Part shown: piece by piece, positions 1 through 12,507 of the stretch
Layout of the letters: each line of letters opens with the position of its first letter
Numbering within the stretch: the stretch's first letter is position 1
Assembly (NCBI GenBank): GCA_019400425.1
Contig: JAFREE010000004.1
Location: forward strand, 186,001 to 250,000
Reading direction: 5' to 3'
DNA length: 64,000 nt
DNA from: Hymenochaete sp. R1
Lineage: Eukaryota > Basidiomycota > Agaricomycetes > Hymenochaetales > Hymenochaetaceae
Made by a program: the position numbers and the translations under genes
The notes under the pieces: model-generated
Seen by the model: only the letters and a program-made list of their open reading frames with translations
What the model was told of the DNA's origin: nothing
Database searches by the model: none

Positions 1-3000
1 TAGCTTAGGGGCCGATCAAATCGACTCTGACTCTGACTATGAATATGACGATGACGAGGCACCCCAGGCATCCGTGTATGGCTCTCGTGATGCTTCTGAC
101 AACGAAGCGCTGAGCCAGGTAGAAGGAGAACTCAGCGGTAGCAGTCGAGAAATGGTTGTTGACGAGGACGATGTTATTCCAAACGAATCTCTACACGACA
201 GTACAAGCTCATCAATGTCCTACGAAGCTAACGAAACACCATTCGAATCATCCATCAGTGGACTTTCCGCCTCTACGGGTAGCTCTCATGCATACTCATC
301 GGGCTTCGGAGACCGTTCTCTCGGGGCCCAATCTCAAGCTGAAGGGGGCTCTGTGTCTAACTACGATTACGATTCCGACGTTCAGGTTTCAGTGCAAGAT
401 TTGAGTGAAGCATCTGATTACGACGTTTCGCGCCACGGAGAAAGTGACGACGGAGGATACTCTGATGAAGAAGGTATCTCAGGAAGCGGAGGGAGTTACT
501 CTGAAGGCTCTAATCATGGTTTATCTGAGGCTGGCAGAAGCTACTCGGATGGAATTGGAGGAGCAACTTCAGAGGCTTCGCGTGCAATCGGCGAGTCGCC
601 CGTTCCATCGTCCATTGAAGGTTCAATTATGATGGACAACTCTCGCGCGTCTTTGTCGGCCTTCAGTGACCATTCCGGCGGTGAAATTTCTGGGTTCGAA
701 GATGATGTAGCTGACTCGGACTCGGGTCCTGAATCTGGCTATGGTGTCGACTCTGGGTCTCAGGTCTCAGAGAATGAATCCCAAGACGCATCTGATTATG
801 ACGCAGCGAGCTACGACGAAGGCGAAGAAGACTACTCCTCTGACAACGAAGAGGAATATTCAGAAGGATCTGTTGGAGCCGACCGTGGACTATCTGGCGG
901 CAGTCGTGTTATCGAAAGTCTATCACAGCAGGCCGACGTCGAGTCAGCGTTTTCCAATGGCTCTGACGGCTCGCCATTTGAATCATCCGTCGACGGACTC
1001 TCTGACATTTCTGGAGGATCCCGTGCACTGACGACCTTGAGTGACCAATTTGGTGACGAAGGGTCCGAAATGGCATATGATGAGGGACACTCGGGGTCTG
1101 CTTTCGATGACTCGGAGATACAAGCTTCAGCATACGACATGCTTAGTGCGTCTGGATCCGATGCTCTGAGCTATGGGGACGAAGAACAACTTACTGGAGA
1201 AGAAAATTATTCTGCAGGTTCCGATCGCGAATTGTTGGATGGCAGCGAAGGCACTGAGAACTCGTTGGATAACGAAGCAATGGCATCAGACCTTCTGAGC
1301 GAGCAGGATGGTTCGCAAGCTCTTTCATCCTTCGGAGAAAATTCCGCCATGACCGGAGATACTCACCCTTCGATTTCAGGCTTTGATGATCAATCGGATG
1401 GCGGGTTCTCTCAAGCCGATGACGACGCAGCGTATTCCGACCTAGAAATCGAAGATGAGAATGGCTCAGACATCCAGCCTTCAGGATATGATTCTCGCGG
1501 TGCATCTGACTATGGCGGAGGTAGCTATGGTGATGCTGAAGGCGCATATTCTAACGACGAAGCAAGTTACGCTGGTGGCTCTGATGATGACCAGTCTGAG
1601 AGAGGGGTTTCGAATAACAGTTACGCTTCGGGGAGCATAAATCCAAATTCAGAGGCGGGTTCTATGATGTCCAACATGCCTGACGAATATCCAAGTCAAG
1701 CATCCGTTGGTGAAGGGTCCGTTATGTCTGGTAGTGCTCGCGGCACGGCATCTGGGCCCTATGAAGGAATCAGTGGCAATCAATCTGACTACGGAAGCGA
1801 CCCACCTTTGGAATCTCGCTCTGACCTTGACTATGATGGATCAGGTGCCCAATCGGCAGGATATGACTCGCAAGGCGCTTCGGACTATGGTGCCCAGAGC
1901 TACGGCGAGGATGCTTTCTCTGGTGGTTCGGGTCGTGAGCTGTCCGGACCAGGTAACAATATCGAAAGTGCTTCGTACGCCGAGAGTGGAATGCCAACAG
2001 AACCATCGTTAGGATTCGATAGATCCTCAAATCGTTCACTCGCCGGAGGCAATTCTATCATGTCTGGAGGTTCTCGCGCTGCATCTGATTATGATGCTCC
2101 GAGCTATGGAGATGGAGAGTATTCTGATTCTGGCAGCAATGAAGCTTATACCGGCAGTGGAGGTGCCTACTCCGAAGCTGGAGGAGGATATTCTGACGAT
2201 GATGCATCCTTCAGAGGCTCTGGTCAATCTGCTCGTGGACTATCAGGTAGCGGAGGAAGCTTCAAAAGTATGGGCAGCGAAGGCAGTATGAATGCAGGTT
2301 TCTCTGATGAATTTGAAGATTCACCGCTGCAATCACCCATCGAAGGAACCTCCTTACTGTCATCGGGCGGCTCTCGTGCTCCAACGTCTGATTTCGATGA
2401 TAGATCCAACGGCGCCTCTGGCTTTGGAAATGATGTTCAATCTCTAGTAGCATCAAACTCTGGCTCTGGTCGTGGTTACGATGATGATTCAGGTACTCAG
2501 ATGTCTGGATATGGTTCTCTTGGAGTATCTGACTACGGTCGCTCAAGTAATGGTGAGGGGGGCTACTCTGGTGGATCTGATCAATATGGAGCAAGCATAG
2601 GGTCAAACGGCGAAGCCGGCTCACCCTATGGCTCTGATACACCTCATTCTTCCCTCGGCGGGAGCTCGTTCAGGCTTACAGAGGATGGCACTGAGCATAG
2701 CGAGTCCAACTACGGAGGTAGTGACAGAAATCTGTCCATGGGCTCCCAAAATTTCTCTAACGACAGCCATGTAAGCCTCGAAAGTCCGGGAAACTTTGAC
2801 GAAATGGCCTCTGGTTCCTACGCTGCAAGCATTGACGGAAGTGCTGGCGAGAGCGGCTTCAGCGAAGGTGATGTCCAGTCGGATTACGGTGCCAGTGCGC
2901 CATCGGGTGAAATTCTCGGATCCATATCCCCTGCTGGAGATTATGGGTCTGGTTCGGGGGACCGTGGCCTTTCAGATTATGACGGTAGCGTAGGCAGCGC

Positions 3001-6000
3001 TTCTCGCGACGATAACGAGTTTTCAAATTCACGCGATTCGCCAATTCAGTCGATGATCGACGGCGATTCCTTTGCATCCGCATCCGGTGCTTCCAACGCT
3101 CATTCCAACTACGATGATCCAAGTTACGGCGAGGGTGTCAGCGATGGAGGCTACACTGGTAGTGGTGCATATTCCGGTGGCGAACTGTCAGGCAGTAATA
3201 ACGATTTCGGAAGCGCATCCGAATATGATAATGCAGGGTCTCAGTCCGGTGCATCGTATGGAACTGCCGACCTCCATTCTGAAATTCAAGCCTCGGGATA
3301 CAGTTCTCGTGGTGGTTCTAGCTATCCAGCATCTGATTATGACAATGATAGAAACGCCTCTGACCGAGAATATTTTAGTGGTGGTGGATATTCTGGCAAG
3401 GAAGAAGGTTACTCTGACGCTCATTCCGGTGGAGACTATTCGCAGCTTGGAGGAAGCGCAGCACACTCTATTTCCGGCCAAACTTACGGAAATGATCCAA
3501 GTGCTCTGGCATCGGACTATGGTTCTCGTGGTGGATCTAACTACGATGATATAAGCTATGGAGGCGGAAGTGACGGGGGTTACTCTAACGATGAAAGATA
3601 TTCTGAGAACTACTCTAATGGAGCATCAGGCCAAAGCTCGCACGCGATATCAGACTACGATGCTGCTAGTTACGGGAGTGGAAGCGATAGAGGGTACTCT
3701 GGAGCCGGAGGATATTCTGAGGGCAACATATACTCTGAAGGTCTAGCAGGTTCTGACCGAGGTGTATCCAGCTTCGGTGATAGCTTTCGTAGTCAATCAC
3801 GAGAGGGTGGTGACTCACCAGCAGGCTCGTTTGGATCGGATGGGTCTCCAGCACCTTTCTCTACAGGTGGAGTCTCCGATTTGTCTGGTAGCTCTCGAGC
3901 GCCCTTGTCCGACTTTGGCGACAACTATGAAGGCGAGAGCTTCAAATCTGGACTCGAGGAGCCTTCATTAACCGCGGTGGGCTCCGACTCCGGCTCCAAT
4001 TACGACGACAACCCCACTTTAAATAGCCAAGAACTTAGCTCTCGCGGTGCATCTGACTATGGCGGAGGTAGCTATGGTGATGTTGAAGGCGCAAATTCTA
4101 ATGGCGAAGCAAGTTACGCTGGTGCCTCTTATCAGTCTGAGAGAGGGGTTTCCAATAATAGTTATGCTTCCGGGAGCATAGGTCCAAATTCAGAAGCTGG
4201 CTCTGGAATATATAACATGTCTGATGCTTATCAAAGTCAGGCATCCGTTGGCGAAGGCTCTGTCATGTCTGGTAGTCCTCGAGGCACAGTATCTGGGTCC
4301 TACCAGGGAATCAGTGGCAATCAATCCAACTTTGGAAGCGACCTACCTTTGGAATCTCACTCTGATCTTGACTATGATGGATCAGGTGCCCAATCGGCAG
4401 GATATGGCTCGCAAGGCGCTTCGGACTATGATGCCCCGAGTTACGGCGAGAATGGTTTCTCTGGTGGTTCGGGTCGTGAACTGTCTGGACCAAGTAACAA
4501 TATCGAAAGTGCTTCGTACGCTGAGAGCGGAATGTTAACAGAGCCATCGCTCGGAATCGATGGATCCCCAAATCAATCGTTCATCGGAGGCGATTCTATC
4601 ATGTCTGGAGATTCTCGCGCTGCATCTGATTATGATGCTCCGAGCTATGGAGACGGAGAATATCCTGATTCTGGCAGCAATGGAGCTTATACCGGCAGTG
4701 GAGGTGCCTATTCCGAAGCTGGAGGAGGATACTCTAATGATGATGCATCCTCCAGAGGCTCTGGTCAATCTGCTCGTGGACTATCAGGTAGCGGAGGAAG
4801 CTTCAAAAGTATGGGTAGCGAAGGCAGTATGAACGCAAGCTTTTCCAACGGATATGAAGGCTCGGCATTGCAATCTCCCATCGACGGAAACTCGTTTCTA
4901 TCGCGAGGCTCCCGTGCTTCAGTATCTGATCTCGATGATAGATCCAACGGCGCATCTGGCTTCGGAAGTGGTGTTTACTCTCCAGCAGCATCAAAATCTG
5001 GCTCTGATCGTGCTTATGGCGGTGATTCAGCTGCAGGTACTCAGATCTCTGAATATGGTTCTCCTGGTGCATCTGACTATGGCCAATCGAACTACGGTGA
5101 AGGAGGCTACTCTGATGGATCTGATCAGTATGGAACGAGCATGAGATCGATTGATGGCTCTGAAGGTGGATACGATGCTGGCTCACCTTATGGTTCCGAT
5201 CCACCTCATTCTTCCTTTGGTGTGAACTCGGTTGAGCTTTCAGAGGTGCATGGCGAATCCAATTACGGAGGCAGTGATAGAAACGTGTCTCTCTCTGATG
5301 AAGGCATGTCCATTGGCTCCCCAGCTTCGTTTGCCAGCAATCATGCAAGCTTCGAAAGCCGAGGTTACTCTGACAGGATGGCTTCTGGTACGGAAAGTGG
5401 CGCCTATTCATTACATGGAAATGACGACGCAGGCGGATCCTTTGCAGAGCAGTCCGATGTTTCCTACGCTGCAAGCTTTGACGGAAGTGCCGGTAGGAGC
5501 AGCTTCGGTGACGTACATTCGGAGTACGGATCTGGTTCGAAGAACAGTGGTTATGGTGGTAGCGTCGGAAGTGTTTCTCGCGACGATGACGAGTTTTCAA
5601 ATTCACGCGGTCTCGATGATTCACCAGATCAATCGATGATCGGCGGCGGTTCCTTTGTATCTGGTGGTTCTACTGCACCATCCGACAACGATGATCCAAG
5701 CTATGGTGAAGTTTTCAGCGACGGGGGCTACACTGGTAGTGACGCATATTCCGGTGGCGACCTGTCAGGCAGTAAAAACGATTACGGAAGCGCATCCGGA
5801 TATGATAATGCAAGATCACGCTCCGGTGCATCCTATGGATCTGTCGACCATCGTGATAATGATAGCTTCGGCTCTCAAAGACAGGCCTCGGGCTACAACT
5901 CTCATGGTGGTTCTGAATATCCAACATCCGATTATAACAATAAAAGTGGCTCTGAACGAGGATACTCTGGTGGTGGCGGATATTCTGGTATCGAGGAAGG

Positions 6001-9000
6001 TTATTCTGACCCTCATTCCGGTGGAGACTATGGCTCCCATGGAGGATCTCACTACGACGGTACGAGCTATGGAGGCGGAAGTGATGGAGGTTACTCTTCA
6101 GGCCAAGGCTCCCGCGCGATATCCGACTACGATGCGCTGAGTGGCGATAGCAGAGGTAACGAAGGTATCTCTGGGAGTGCAGGTTATTCTGAAGTCGAAG
6201 GATACTCTGACAGATTTGATCAATCCGACCAAGCATTATCTGACAACAGGGTCAGCAGCGCTTCACGAGAAGACGACCTGGTTTCAGCGTTCTCCGTTGG
6301 ATCTGATGGATCTCCGACCCCTTTCTCTGCTGGTGGACTTTCCAATATGTCTGGTAGTTCTCGAGCGCCCTTGTCCGACTTTGGTGACAACTATGGAAGC
6401 GACAATTATGAATCTGGGCTCGAGGCGATTTCATTATCCGCGGTGCGCTCCAGCTCTGACCTCGATCACGGCAAAGGCTCGAATATTGAAGCCTCAGCTT
6501 ACGGTTCCAATGGACCATCTGATTACGACGCTTCAAATTATGGTGAGGAAGGCGGAGGCGAATATTCTGGTGGTTCCGACCGCGGTTTCGGAGCAGCATC
6601 AGAGTTTTCTCGCGGGTACGAGGAGTCGGGGCCGGAGCCACAATCAGTCTCTGGGAGATACTCGGCTATTTCCAGCGGTTCTCATGCTGCATCAGAATAT
6701 GGCGGAGCAAGTTACGAAGGCCTCTCCTCTGGCATGCCTGCAAGTTCTCGCGATTCATTATCTGAGCCTGATGGTGGGTCTGCAAGAGATCAATCTCAGT
6801 TTGGAGAATCCGTACCTTCATTGTCAGCAATTGACTCTAACTTCGGGTCTGGTCACAGTGACCGGGACGTTGAAGCAACCATTTCCGATTCCTTCCCTAT
6901 GTCTACCCACAGCACCCCTAGCTATGAAGAAGGCAGATACTCGGGTAGCCGAGGTTTCTCTGGTAGCGGAGGAGAATACTCAGGTGGCGAAGGATCCTCC
7001 GTAGGTGATGCAGGAACGTCAGGTTTCTCCGGGAGGTCCTCCGTAGGAATAGCTTCTGAATTTGGAGGCAGCGGCTCTCAAGTTGACTCGCATGGGTCTT
7101 ATCCTGACAATTATGGTAATGGGAGCGGATCTGGCGGAGACCTGGAAAACTCCGACGCGAGGGGTTACTCTGGGAGTGAACGGAGCTACTTGGGTGGTGA
7201 GAATTACTCTGAAGGCGCCTATTCCCAAGGTGATAACGGCTCATCGCGCTATGTGTCGGAGCCCAATTACAGCACTGCATCTGGTGCCTCAGCATCGGTA
7301 TATGACTCTCCCAGGATATCCGACTACGATGCTGCTAGCGGCGGAGGGTACTCAGGAGCCGGTGGATATTCTAAAGACAACACATACTCTGGAAGTCCTG
7401 CAGGTTCTAACAGAGGTGTATCTAGCTTCGGCGATAGCTTTCGAAGTCAATCACGAGAGGGTGGTGCCTCACCAGCAGGTTCGTTCGGGTCGGATGGGTC
7501 ACCAGCACTTTTTTCTACAGGCGGAGTCTCCGATATGTCTGATGGCTCTCGCGCTGCTCTGTCGAGTTATGATGACCTATATGAAAGTAAAGGTTCGGCG
7601 TCCGGGCGGGGCGAAGGTACTTTATCCGCACCGCGCTCTGCATCTGACCGCAATTACAGCAACAGTTTCAACAGCCAAGAACTTAGCTCTCGCGGCGCAT
7701 CTGACTATGGCGGGGGTAGCTATGGTGATGCTGAAGGTGCAAATTCTAATGGCGAAGCAAGTTACGCTGGTGCCTCTTATCAGTCTGAGAGAGGGTTTTC
7801 CAATAACGGTTATGCTTCCGGGAGCATAGGTCCAAATTCAGAAGCTGGCTCTGGAATATATAACATGTCTGATGCTTATCAAAGTCAGGCATCCGTTGGC
7901 GAAGGCTCTGTCATGTCTGGTAGTCCTCGAGGCACAGTATCTGGGTCCTACCAGGGAATCAGTGGCAATCAATCCAACTTTGGAAGCGACCTACCTTTGG
8001 AATCTCACTCTGATCTTGACTATGATGGATCAGGTGCCCAATCGGCAGGATATGGCTCGCAAGGCGCTTCGGACTATGATGCCCCGAGTTACGGCGAGAA
8101 TGGTTTCTCTGGTGGTTCGGGTCGTGAACTGTCTGGACCAAGTAACAATATCGAAAGTGCTTCGTACGCTGAGAGCGGAATGTTAACAGAGCCATCGCTC
8201 GGAATCGATGGATCCCCAAATCAATCGTTCATCGGAGGCGATTCTATCATGTCTGGAGATTCTCGCGCTGCATCTGATTATGATGCTCCGAGCTATGGAG
8301 ACGGAGAATATCCTGATTCTGGCAGCAATGGAGCTTATACCGGCAGTGGAGGTGCCTATTCCGAAGCTGGAGGAGGATACTCTAATGATGATGCATCCTC
8401 CAGAGGCTCTGGTCAATCTGCTCGTGGACTATCAGGTAGCGGAGGAAGCTTCAAAAGTATGGGCAGCGAAGGTAGTATGAATGCAGGTTTCTCCGATGGA
8501 TTTGAAGATTCACCGCTGCAATCACTCATCGAAGGAAACTCCTTACTGTCATCGGGCGGCTCTCGTGCTCCAATGTCTGATTTCGATGATAGATCCAACG
8601 GCGCCTCTGGCTTTGGAAGTGATGTTCAATCTCCAATAGCATCAAGCACTGGCTCTGGTCGTGGTTACGAAGATGATTCAGCTACAGGTACTCAGATCTC
8701 TGGATATGGCTCTCCTGGTGCATCTGACTATGGCCAATCAGGTAATGGTGAAGGAGGCTACTCTGGTGGGTCTGATCAATATGGAACGAGCATGAGGTCG
8801 ATTGATGGCTCTGAAGGTGGATGTGCTGGCTCACATTATGGTTCTAATCTATCTCATTCTTCACTGGGCGGGAGCTCGATTGGGCTTACAGAGGCGCATG
8901 GTGAATCTGAATATGGGACCAGCCGTACAAATTCATCCGTGGGCTCTAACAACAGCCATGCAGGCCTCGAGAGCCGGGGTTACTCTGACAGAATGTCTTC

Positions 9001-11767
9001 TGGTTCGGAGCTTGGTGCTTATTCGTCGCATGGAAATGATGACGGTGGCGATTCCTTTGCAGAGCGGTCCGAGGCTTCCTATGCGGACAAGAGCAGCTTT
9101 GGTGATGTTCTCTCAGAGTATGGATCTGGTTTGAAGAACAGCGGTTATGGTGGTAGCGTAGGTAGCGCTTCTCGCGATGATGTCGAGTTTTCAAACTCAC
9201 GCGGGCTCGATGATTCGCCAATTCAGTCGATGATCGACGGCGATTCCTTTGCATCTGCATCCGGTGCTTCAAACATACATTCCAACTACGATGATCCGAG
9301 TTACGGTGAAGGTGTCAGTGACGGAGGCTACACTGGCAACGATACACATTCCGGTGGCGACTTATCAGGAGGTAGTAGGGATTACGGAAGTATAGGTGAA
9401 AATGACAACGGAAGGTCTCGCTCCGGTGCATCCTATGGATCTGTCGATCGTGACGACTTCGACTCTCAAATACAGGCTTCGGGCTACAGCTCTCGTGGTG
9501 GTTCTGGCCATCCAGCATCTGATTATGGCAATAGAAGTAGTTCCAGACAATCGAGTGGTGGCGGATATTCTGGTATCGAGGGAGGCTACTCTGACGCTTA
9601 TTCCAGTGGGAACAATTCTCAGCTCGCAGAAAGTACACGCTCTATTTCTGATCCAACCTACGGAAATGGTCCAAGTGCTCTGGCATCAGATTATGGTTCT
9701 CGTGGTGTATCCAACTACGACGGTACGAGCTATGGAGGCGGAAGTGACGGAGGTTACTCTAATGAAGCATCAGGTCAAGCCCCTCACGCCATTTCTGAGT
9801 ACGATGAAGCTAGTCACGGAGGCGGAAGCGACGTAGAGTACTCAGGAGTTAGTGGATACTCTAAGGACGGCACATACTCTGGAGGTCCAGCAAGTTCTAA
9901 CCGAGGTGTATCCAGCTTCGGCGAAAGCTTTCGAAGTCAATCACGAGAGGGTGGTGCCTCACCAGCAGGCTCGTTTGGATCGGATGGGTCTCCAGCACCT
10001 TTCTCTACAGGTGGAGTCTCCGATATGTCTGATAACTCCCGAGCGCCCTTGTCCGACTTCGGTGACAACTATGAAAGTGGAGGTTCAACATTCAGGAGGG
10101 GTGAAGACTCTTTTTTCTCACCACGCTCTGCCTCTGGCCGCGGTTACGACAACAGTTTCAACAGCCAAGGACTTAGCTCTCGCGGCGCATCTGACTACGC
10201 TGGAGTCGGAGAACACCATGGCGAAGGAGAATACTCTGGCGAGGGAAATGGTTACTCTGACGGCTCTGGTCAATACAATAACCAATTATCCCCAGCATTC
10301 GATGACCATTCTAGCGGTAATTATTCCCAGTATGAAAGTGGCGCAGCTCGCTCTCACTCGGGATCCGAATACGGTAGTGATTTGACTCAGACTCCAGGAT
10401 ATACTGTTGGGAGTGGATCTAGATACGACGACTCGGGAGTTGAGGGTGCATACTCTGGAGGCGAAGGCTTCTCTGATAGCAGAGGAGGACACTCTGCAGG
10501 CACTGGACAATTTGGTCGCGATTTTTCGGATGACAATGGCGCTTACAGCGGTGTAACTCGAGACAATAGTATGTCTGGAAGATATTCCGACGGATCTGGC
10601 GGATCCCCACTTCAATCTTCCATTGGTGGAGGTTATCCAATGTCCGGAGATTCTCGCAATGGTGAGTTTGAGAGTCGATCCGGCGATTCGCCTCGCTTTG
10701 GCGACTACGCATCTGCTTTGTCAGCTTCTCGAAGTGGCTTTGATGAAGTTCACGACGGACACTCGGGAGGTTCAGTTTACAATTCTCCTTCTGCGTCCGA
10801 CTACAACGCTTCGAGTTATGGCGAACGAGCCTCTCCCAATGGCAGTCAAGGCTATTCTACGGACGGGGGAGTTGGCGGTGCAGTAGGCTACTCTGATGGC
10901 TACGCTCAAAGTAGCTCGGGCCGAGGATCCATCGCTGACTCCGGGCGCGGAGATGACTATGGCTCTGTATATGGCTCTGTCTCACCCCGTTCCTCCCACG
11001 GAGGTGTCTCAGATAAAGTATTTGAAGATGGCAGGGGACCCTCACGATATGGCGGCAATGATACTTCATCTATGGGCGACTTTAACTCTGACTCCGGTGT
11101 CCCTGCTGGATATGATTTTTCGTCTAGAGGTGGCTTTTCTGACAATAATCATGATTATGGAGAGAATGAAGGAAGTCGCGGTGCAGTGTCTACATCACGA
11201 GGCGAAGATCCTGGTTATCTCTCAGGAGAACGGTCACCACAACCCTTCTATGCCGATGACGAACACATCACAAGATCTGGAGACATATCCGAGTTCGCTA
11301 ACTTGGACCGTCGTGTCGACGGCGACGAAGGCGACACCGAGTCTGAAGTTTTAACATACTTCGGAAGTACAGCAAGCGGCTCCGACATGGAGTCTGACCC
11401 TACAGAGATAGATAGCGGAAGCAGAGTCTATTCCTCGAGTTCAGAAGCGACTGGCTCCAGGGCGAACTTAGCTGACCTAGAAGAAGGCCAGCAAGGGTAT
11501 GCACCTACCTCAGAGACAAAGAGTATTCGAGAAGTTCGTAGGGAGAGTATGAAAGTGGGTGAATGCCATCACAGGCCAATCAGTGTTTCAGGTGTGTAAC
11601 TCAATGACTTTTTGGAGTTATCGACGACACTGACTTATTGAGTAGACTTTACCCCGTCAGAGTTGCCAGAGGGACTCGCGGATATATTTGCCGGGCTTTA
11701 TCCCAAACCAAAAATATGCGATCGTTGCAATTCATACCTTTTCCTTGGACTAGATGAACGTCCATGA
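1..11767 (+). CDS. Giant Ser/Gly/Asp/Tyr-rich repeat protein (5' partial, function unknown)
   Basis: The frame is open from base 2, so the true start lies upstream of the window. About 3,900 residues are visible. The body is low complexity: Ser, Gly, Asp, Glu, Tyr and Asn dominate, Lys and Cys are rare, and I saw no Trp. Recurring words are ASDYDAPSYGDG, GGYSD, SYGGGSDGGYS and an SPxxSxIxGxS...SRA box. I saw no membrane segment or enzyme motif in the body. The first in-frame stop is at 11597-11599, but a GTGTGT donor at 11592, a CTGAC branch-like site and a TAG acceptor at 11645 suggest a 54-nt intron. Splicing adds 40 residues containing GLADIFAGLYPK and CDRC and ends at 11765-11767. That tail is hydrophobic and compact, unlike the body. 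The gene is not recognised. An acidic scaffold, a condensate-forming protein or a structural glue are all inference. Confidence 0.8.
4021..4840 (+). repeat. Copy A of a long internal duplication in the giant gene
   Basis: This segment matches 7669-8488 at a fixed offset of 3,648 bp, which is 1,216 codons and therefore in frame. Between about 4160 and 4815 I found no base difference by eye, silent sites included. Outside that core the copies drift by scattered substitutions. A third, diverged relative lies about 2,517 bp upstream (roughly 1500-2290). Confidence 0.85.
7669..8488 (+). repeat. Copy B of a long internal duplication in the giant gene
   Basis: This is the partner of 4021-4840. The identical core implies recent segmental duplication or gene conversion inside the coding region. 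The flanks differ: copy B is followed by GFSDGFEDSPLQSLIEG where copy A has SFSNGYEGSALQSPIDG. Confidence 0.85.
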
Positions 11768-12507
11768 TATGATCCGTTTCATTTTGATTTCCTTTCTTTT
11801 TAAAAACGTTCTTCGGTCTGAGACCGTAAAAACGGCATGCAAAGCTGTTGTTATTTCAAACACTGTCACTGTACAATATCATATATTCGATCCCTTTCTT
11901 TCCGTTTCCTTTCATTTTTACCTTTTTTTTTGGCTGTGCTGTAGTGCTGTTTAAATTTTCTGCATTTCTACATTAATTTTGTCATATGATGCTTTAATAG
12001 TATTTTTTGTTATTGGCTCCGCAGTGTAGTCGCGGCCAGAGTGGACCGCTTTTGTCTGAAGCGCTTCTTCGACTTACCCAAGACCCTAAGCCAAGCACAT
12101 ACACTAGTCCGCAGCACCCACAGCAGTCGTATGTGGCTCATCACAGCATCGACTGCGAACGGCTTCTTGTTTGTCGCTTGGTGCACTTTGTCCTGCACAG
12201 CCTCGACCGGCACCGTGAGTAGGAAGCGACGTCAGTACAATTTTCGGTTATAAATGAAAGTGGAGATTTGGCCATGGCGCTCGTGTCCCTGTGCCCTTGT
12301 GTGATTTCGGACAAGTTCAACTCGCGCCGCTTCCCGAATATTTATACTGAGGTGGCTTTGGGGCCTTGGCGTCGTCATTGTGCCCTTATAACCCCCCACG
12401 CTTTCTGTGGCATCCTTTCCCCGGTTGGCCATTATCCTCACCTCATTCTACACACTTGCCTTTGTTCGACTTCAACGCCTGTCTGTCAATATTGCCACAC
12501 CTGAACC
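11768..12507. other. Intergenic, giant gene to SUR7-like gene
   Basis: About 740 bp. The first half is T-rich, with pyrimidine tracts that fit a 3' UTR or terminator. The second half should hold the promoter and 5' UTR of the gene at 12508. The short ORFs here have no recognisable content. Confidence 0.5.

Noticed and set aside
4803..7004. Long ORFs in other frames inside the giant gene (for example 4803-5624 minus, 6141-7004 plus)
   Set aside because: They shadow a serine-codon-rich repeat frame that avoids stops in several frames. They recur wherever the DNA repeat recurs.
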